From contig NC_083575.1 of NCBI RefSeq assembly GCF_027579695.1, positions 32,303,382-32,367,381 of the forward strand: DNA of 64,000 bases. The letters are read 5' to 3'. This document shows, piece after piece, positions 57,977-64,000 of this stretch (positions within the stretch are counted from its first letter, which is position 1; each line of letters starts with the position of its first letter). The stretch is from Neoarius graeffei. Lineage: Eukaryota > Chordata > Actinopteri > Siluriformes > Ariidae. Under the pieces are notes generated by a model. It searched no databases. It was not told the origin of the DNA and worked only from the letters and a program-made list of their open reading frames with translations. The translations under genes and the position numbers were made by a program.

Positions 57977-59357
57977 CTGTTGAGCTCTGTGTTTTTCATC
58001 CTCTGCATGATATAAAAATTGTAATCATCCTGACCATAAATCACAGTAATAAAAAAAAAAAGTCTTCATCCCCATGCCAAATTATTGTACCATTTGATTT
58101 ACAGTCACTGAGCAGGAAGAGGGAGAGAAATGTGTACATGGAAATCTTGACTCAGAGTGCCCAAACCCACAATCACAAACAAGTATACACACACCTTTGT
58201 ATCCTACACCTGAAAATAGCAACGGCCCAGATCTGAGTGATACACAGGCGTTCCTCTCAGCAAACAATGAATAACATTGTGGCGTGCACAATGGGCCAGG
58301 TGCGCTGGAGACAGAGGCTTTTCATTTAACGTGCAAAGAAAATATGTTTGCGAAAATTAAGGTTAAGACCCTTACAAACAAAATGGTTATAAGATATTAA
58401 CCATTATATGAAGTATAATATTCATCAATTTAGTGTGTTTGGGATGGTCTTAATCTGGAAAGACAGGAACACACTGCAACGTGAATAAAAAGTTTCTAAG
58501 AAATTCAACAAAAAGGAAGTTTAGTTACAGCTCAAAGGCACAGTTCAGAAAGAAAGAAAAATACAGAAACAAAAACAAGACAAATTGGATTAAATACCTT
58601 TTATGAATATGAATTAAATGCCTCTTTATGCACTTTTACATACAATTTTGCTTCCTTTCACATTTTCTTGACGGAAACAAATGGAATGACATCTTTAATA
58701 GGCTCTCGAAGCCTGAACTCAGTCTGCTTTTAGCTTCGAAATAGTCTCCTATTTGAACTGAAAATACAGCTTGCCTTTTCCAAGCATACAAGTCAATAAC
58801 ATTACTCATGTTTTATCATGGCAATCTAAGTTAAATGTACAGTTTTGCATAGGCAACACACAGAGTAAAGAGCCACTAAGTGATGGAAAACAAAAAAGAC
58901 AACAGAAGACCAAACAAGAAATGTTCAATGTCCAGATCACAAGTACAGAGATAGGATTCTACTGCCACGAAACGTAGAACCAGAGTAATGAACAATTCCA
59001 GGAGAGAAACACGTACATTCCTCTCCAAGATATCCATAATTGATTCAGAACTGCTCTTTTGTCTTATGTCTCATGTTTGACGATATCTGGACCAGAAGTT
59101 AAATGACATTTTCTGTAATGCTTTAAAAAAAAAAAACCCAAACCAAAACAAAAAAACCCAGGTGATTAGTGTTTCAACACAAGCTAACCGCTTGTATTGA
59201 AGTACAGTGGTGGTTTACGGTGGAGCAGATAGATGAAATTGAAATAAGGTCTGTTTGCAAAATTCTTTTACACAGAATCAGAGACCTAAATGTATTCCAT
59301 TAGATAGCAGAAAGTGGACAGCATTCATTTTAAGAAGTCAGTCTGCTTTGTGGTGGG
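57977..59357. other. Non-coding, possibly 3' UTR of the minus-strand gene
   Basis: No transposon ends recognised over 1.4 kb, which is unusual in this window and fits a retained host UTR. I saw no clear minus-strand AATAAA. Confidence 0.3.
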
Positions 59358-59359
59358 CT

Positions 59360-59488
59360 ATGTGGGAGCACCAGGCTTCTGAGTGGCTTGCAGTCGCAAT
59401 CTCCTCCTTGTTATAGCCTCCTGCTTCTTCCTCTCAATCTCAGCAGCAGAGCACTTCACTGTTGGCTGTGCTGTGATAAACACTACAG
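59360..59488 (-). CDS. Likely last coding exon of a host gene (RPA-binding-like helix)
   Basis: On the minus strand a 3' splice site (TTCCTGTAGTGTTTATCACAG) is followed by TAQPTVKCSAAEIERKKQEA, then ITRRRLRLQATQKPGAPT and TAG at 59360-59362. The helix AAEIERKKQEAITRRRLRLQ resembles RPA32-binding helices of DNA-repair proteins (SMARCAL1, ETAA1 C-terminus). ETAA1 is my best guess, from memory only. Upstream exons would lie beyond 59.5 kb, but only transposons are seen there, so the preceding intron must be long or the exon orphaned. Confidence 0.4.
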
Positions 59489-60324
59489 GAACAAACAAAG
59501 GGAAGTAGAGAGGGGAAAAAAAAAAAAACACATCTACAAACACCAATTCCAAAAAATTTGGGATACTGTTTAAAACAAATAAAAAACAAATGTGATGATT
59601 TGCAAAATCATGGAAATACTATATTTAACTGAAAATGGTACAAAGACAACATATCAAATGCTGAAACAAAAATTTAGCTTGTTTTTTGAAAAACATATGC
59701 ATATTTTCAATTTAATGCCAACAACAGGTTTAAAAAAAAATTGGGACAGCAGCAACGAAAGACTGGAAAAGTTGTATTTAAAAAAAAAAAAAATTGGCCA
59801 CAGATCAGTAATATGGGTATAAAACAAGCATCTCAGAAAGGTGGAGTCTCTCAGAAGTAAAGATGGGGAGGAGTTCACCACTCTGGGAAAGACTGCATAG
59901 CAGGGCTAAAAATTAACTTCAGTGCTTGGTCACCACTCCGACCAGTGGCTGTTAAATTTCCTCTAGTCGAACACCAAAAAGTTAAAACCATTTTTACTTG
60001 AATAACACCCCATGGTGTTTAACTTGTGCCCCCAGAAATGGATTAATCAACAACATTAATTATATGTAATTGTTTAGATATTGTACATTATTCAAACATT
60101 ACACTACATTAGTCATTTCGCTGATGCTTTTAATCAAAGTGACTAACAATAAGTGCATGTAGCCTAGGTGGCCAAGAGAATCCAAGCGCAGTGATGAAGT
60201 ACTAGTGGAAACAAATAACCTACATAAACCATCCAATATCTGGAATGATCAGGGTAGTTAAGAAGTTGAAGAAGCTTGGACAAATATAGACAAGAAATTA
60301 TTTAAGTATGGTATGTTTATTGTT

Positions 60325-60686
60325 GGGTGGCACGGTGGTGTAGTGGTTAGCGCTGTTGCCTCACAGCAAGAAGGTCCAGGTTCGAGCCCCGTGGCCGGCG
60401 AGGGCCTTTCTGTATGGAGTTTGCATGTTCTCCCTGTGTCCGCGTGGGTTTCCTCCGGGTGCTCCGGTTTCCCCCACAGTCCAAAGACATGCAGGTTAGG
60501 TTAACTGGTGACTCTAAATTGACCGTAGGTGTGAATGGTTGTCTGTCTATGTGTCAGCCCTGTGATGACCTGGCGACTTGTCCAGGGTGTACCCTGCCTT
60601 TCGCCCGTAGTCAGCTGGGATAGGCTACAGCTTGCCTGCGACCCTGTAGAACAGGATAAAGCGGCTAGAGATAATGGGATGAGATG
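60325..60686 (+). mobile_element. SINE copy 9
   Basis: Plus-strand DANA-type SINE with complete tRNA-like head. Flanks ATGTTTATTG and ATGTTTGTTT are a probable diverged target duplication. Confidence 0.85.
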
Positions 60687-61074
60687 TTTGTTTCCAAAGT
60701 TTAACAGCATTTGCATTAAAATGGCTAGCCTATGCTTTTCTGACCTAGCTTTTGCTTCTTGAGCCTATACAAGAGACATCACTGTACAGTAGGCTGGTAG
60801 GGTTCTATTAAACTAGGTTTAGGTGCTTATGGTTAATATGGTTATAGTTATTGGTATGATATTTGGCAGACACTTTTGTCCAAAGCAACTTACGCTACAT
60901 TATTAGTAAACTAATACAATAATGCAATTGCTCTACTCTGATATAGCCTACCTTCCAGATGATAGCTGCTGCAGGACTTCCCTTTTTTTTTTGTGCGCGC
61001 GCGCTCTGGCTAGGCTCTACCGCAGTCTTTAAGCAAAAAATAAAAAAATAATAATTATAATTACATTATAATTA

Positions 61075-61292
61075 ATGTACGCCTCTGTGCTTTTGTAGTT
61101 CCTTAGCTCCTCGCCATCAACGCCCTCACTCAGAATAAAATAATTGACGAATGTCAACATAGTGTGATGTCGGGCCACAACTTCATGGAGCCTACCTATC
61201 CATTCCCTGAGGGTAGACGGATGGGGCACTTTGATCGTATTATCCCCAGAACACGTCAAAAAATTGGACCTGTATAACCATCTTTTAGTCAT
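61075..61292 (-). CDS. Orphan exon-like frame, unidentified
   Basis: Begins MTKRWLYRSNFLTCSGDN and continues HPSTLREWIGRLHEVVARHH to GEELRNYKSTEAYINYN, followed by a GTAATT that could be a donor. The NYKSTEAY word recalls the N-terminus of multi-copy fish proteins with a YqaJ-type nuclease domain (NYKSLEAY-like). It lies in a hAT-like element, so it is either that element's first exon or a captured fragment. Confidence 0.3.
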
Positions 61293-61328
61293 CTTTGAGC
61301 TTACCTACCTAGCAGTTAGAATTAGCTA

Positions 61329-61945
61329 CACTGCAAAAAATTGAAAACTGAATTTGAGGAGAAAATTACTTAATACTAGTGAAATTATCTTGCTGCAGGG
61401 ACAAATATTTTTACTTGATAAGACATCTTAGAATAAGTTGATTGCAATCTAGAACTAGGTTTAATAATCTCAGAATTGGTGTCTTGTATTCTTCTAATAG
61501 GAAATGCTAGATAGTTTAAAACTATCATCTCTCATTATCTCTAGCCGCTTTATCGTGTTCTACAAGGTCGCAGGCAAGCTGGAGCCTATCCCAGCTGACT
61601 ACGGGCGAAAGGCGGGGTACACCCTGGACAAGTCGCCAGGTCATCGCAGGGCTGACACACAGACAACCATTCACACTCCCATTCACACCTATGGTCAATT
61701 TAGAGTCACCAGTTAACCTAACCTGCATGTCTTTGGACTGTGGGGGAAACCGGAGCACCCGGAGGAAACCCACGCGGACATGGGGAGAACATGCAAACTC
61801 CGTACAGAAAGGCCCTCAGCGGCCACAGGGCTCGAACCCGGACCTTCTTGCTGTGAGGCAACAGCGCTAACCACTACACCACCGTGCCGCCCATAATTTA
61901 AACTATTTTCAAGATTTTCACTTGCTAAGATATCATTTTTGAGTG
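61329..61945. mobile_element. Mariner-type MITE carrying a SINE
   Basis: Ends CACTGCAAAAAATT and, reversed, CACTCAAAAATG, with TA on both sides. The interior (ATTATCTTGCTGCAGGGAC, ATTTTCACTTGCTAAGATAT) matches a common fish MITE. Confidence 0.75.
61526..61892 (-). mobile_element. SINE copy 10
   Basis: Minus-strand DANA-type SINE inside the MITE; flanks AGTTTAAAACTAT and AATTTAAACTATT are a probable target duplication. Confidence 0.85.
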
Positions 61946-63539
61946 TACAAATGTCAACACAGTGGAGCGAAAGAAATATACCGGCTTCTGCTATGATGCA
62001 GCAATGAATCATGGGAAAGGTCAGAGTTCAAGAAAGTTGTGGATATCGTGGAGCGATCTGAAAACTCACGAATGGCTTTGAATTTTGCACTTTAGAACTA
62101 AACTTTTAATAGAATTCACAAACTTAGAGTTGAGGAAAGGAAAGCAAAGAAAAGGTATTCCAAGGAAGGAACATTTTATTTAATTTTTATTGGGGCTTTT
62201 TTGTACTTCTTAAATTGTAGTTGCCCTTTGGGAGATCAAACCTCAACTTTTAGTGGCCCTGGTCAGTGTTTAATCGCCACTGGCGACCGTGCAACCGCCA
62301 AGTTTCAACCCTGGCATGGGCAATTAATTCTTATTTAAAAATAACATTCCTCAACATAAAACTGCAAAGACTTTGGGGATCACATCTATGGTACATAACA
62401 TGATGAAAAGATTAGAGAGAGAATCCAAAGAATCTCCGTAAGCAAGGGGCAAGGCCAAAAACCAATATTGGATGCCTGTGATCTTCCGGCCCTGAGGTGG
62501 CACTGCATTAAAACCAGACATGATTCTGTAGTAGAAGTCACTGCATGGGCTCAGGAACACTTCAGAAAATTATCATCTGTGAACACAGTCACTGCAGTCA
62601 CAAATACAAGTTAAAATCATATATAAACAATATCCAGAAACCTGCTCTTGGCCTGAGCTCACATACAATGGATGTATTTGAAATGGAAGAATTGTCCTGT
62701 GATCTGAAAAAATTGAATTCTTTTTGAAAATCATAGACACCACAACCTACACACTCAAGTAGAGAGGGACCATCTGGTTTATCAGTGCACAGTTCAAAAG
62801 CCAGCATCTGTGATGGTATGGGGTGTATTAGTGCACATGACATGGATAGCTTGCATCATTAATGAGGAATGATGCGTTTTGGAGCAACATGCTGCCATCC
62901 AGACATGATCTTTTTTTAGGGAAGGCCTTGCTTATTTCAGTAAGACAATGGCAAAGCACATTCTGCATGTATTACAACCGCATGGCTCTGTAGTAAGAGA
63001 ATCCGAGTGCTAAACTGGCCTGCCTGCAGTCCAAACCTGTCTCCCATTGAAAACATCTGGTTTATCATGTTGAGCAAATGAACTGTATATCAAGCAAGAA
63101 TGGGACATGTCACTTTCAAAACTACAGCAATTAGTCTTCTCAGGTCCCAAACATTGAGTGTTATTAAAAGTAGAGGTGTTGTAAACACAGTGATCTTGCC
63201 CTTGTCCCAACTTGTTTGAAACCCCCCCCAAGTTTCAACATTTGATATGTTGTCTTTGTATTATTTTCAATGAAATAATAGGGTTTTTGTGATTTTCAAA
63301 TCATTGCATTCTGTTTTTATTTACATTTTACACAGCATCACAACTTTTTTGGATTTGGGGTTGGAGAACAGCATGCAGATTTTCCTCGCTGCTAGGCATA
63401 CTGCACTAGAATCTGCGCATGTGTATAGACAGAAAACCCCCAAAATAGAACCAAAAATTAACAGCAAATTCCCAGTTCATTATATGGAGAACAACCAGAC
63501 ACTCATTAAGGCCAGGATGAATGATAGATAAACGTTAAC

Positions 63540-63955
63540 CAAAACATGCTCACTCCCCATCGACTTTATCAGGAACACCTGTGCATTCATGCAGTTATCT
63601 AAAATTTGGGCAGCACTACCAAAAAAACCCTACCCCTACAGGTCAAGAGACTCAGGAAATGTTTACATCAAATATCAGAATGAAGAAAAAGCATAATGGG
63701 ACTTTGATTGCAGCATGTCTATTGGTACCAGATGGGCTGGTTTGAGCATTTCAGAAACTACTGATCTCCTAGGATTATCACACACAAGTTCCTCATGTTT
63801 ACACAGAAAGGTACCAAAACAAAACAAACAAACAAAAAAAAAACCACCCCATCACATGCGTGACTGATGGTTCTATGGGTGAAAACACCTTGTTGATAAG
63901 AGAGGTCCAAGGACAATGGCCAGATTGGTTCGAGATGCCAGGAAGGATATACTAT
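63540..63955 (+). pseudogene. Tc1 relic, N-terminal part
   Basis: Words GGCTGGTTTGAGCATTTC, ACTACTGATCTCCTAGG and CCTTGTTGATAAGAGAGGTC correspond to AGLSISE-TDLL and RLVDERGQ of a common fish Tc1-like transposase, in broken frames. Confidence 0.6.
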
Positions 63956-64000
63956 TTCAGTCAGAAGTTTACATACACTAATCATGGACATGGACATCAT
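63956..64000 (+). mobile_element. Tc1 terminus at the window edge
   Basis: TTTCAGTCAGAAGTTTACATACACTA resembles the outer end of Sleeping Beauty/Tdr-like Tc1 elements (GGAAGTTTACATACACT). The rest lies outside the window. Confidence 0.55.

Larger units (their letters stand above)
59901..62313. mobile_element. hAT-like element within the Tc1 relic
   Basis: Ends CAGGGCTAAAAATTAAC and, reversed, CAGGGTTGAAACTTGG. Flanks GCATAG and GCATGG suggest a 6-bp duplication. Contains two SINEs and a MITE. Confidence 0.6.
59541..63366 (+). mobile_element. Old Tc1 relic enclosing a nested stack
   Basis: Left end CCAATTCCAAAAAATTTGGG and right end CTTTTTTGGATTTGGGGTTGG are related to family D. Degraded transposase text at 62870-63080 includes [20 protein letters not shown] sequence. 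A hAT-like element is inserted at 59901-62313. Confidence 0.7.

Overview
The window looks like nuclear DNA of a teleost fish. The evidence is a fish-type SAMD3-like gene, ten copies of a tRNA-derived DANA/Mermaid-type SINE, many Tc1 families with DD34E-type transposases, abundant hAT- and Harbinger-like elements, a DIRS relic and a Penelope-like element with a GIY-YIG endonuclease. Fish genomes typically carry this mix. I cannot name the species from sequence alone. Host coding sequence is sparse, and most of the 64 kb is nested transposon debris.

Layout. 1-193 holds the C-terminal end of an unidentified gene. 856-8581 is a four-exon SAMD3-like gene (512 codons plus stop, all introns phase 0) with a poly(A) signal at 10080; its 5-kb third intron holds a DIRS relic, a LINE relic and MITEs, and its 3' end is partly duplicated and split by a foldback element. 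10714-14880 is a minus-strand LINE cut by a hAT-like element. 14934-15258 is a near-perfect 144-bp-arm palindrome, followed by the end of a minus-strand Gypsy-like element. 16.1-21.3 kb holds non-autonomous hAT- and Harbinger-like elements with clear target-site duplications, one nest being three levels deep. 22.2-28.5 kb holds a Tc1 element, an L2-like LINE relic and a Penelope-like element split by a Tc1 copy and a Harbinger-like element. 28.5-35.2 kb is SINEs, foldbacks, hAT MITEs and a minisatellite attached to a SINE head. 35.3-43.5 kb holds a rearranged Tc1 element (with another Tc1 and a SINE nested inside), a chimeric hAT element, and a nearly full-length LINE inserted in a Tc1 relic. 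44.0-51.6 kb is one Tc1 element inflated by a 3.9-kb hAT-like transposon with its own spliced transposase, a SINE and a second copy of the 25-kb Tc1 family. 52-59.5 kb is mostly AT-rich non-coding DNA with SINEs; a likely last coding exon of a host gene lies on the minus strand at about 59360-59490. 59.5-63.4 kb is a Tc1 relic holding a four-level nest. The last 0.5 kb enters two more Tc1 relics.

Apart from the SAMD3-like gene, the coding regions are transposase or reverse-transcriptase remnants with frameshifts or stops. The most intact is the 309-codon Tc1 transposase at 25745-26674. No tRNA, rRNA or CRISPR was found; the tRNA-like sequences are SINE heads.
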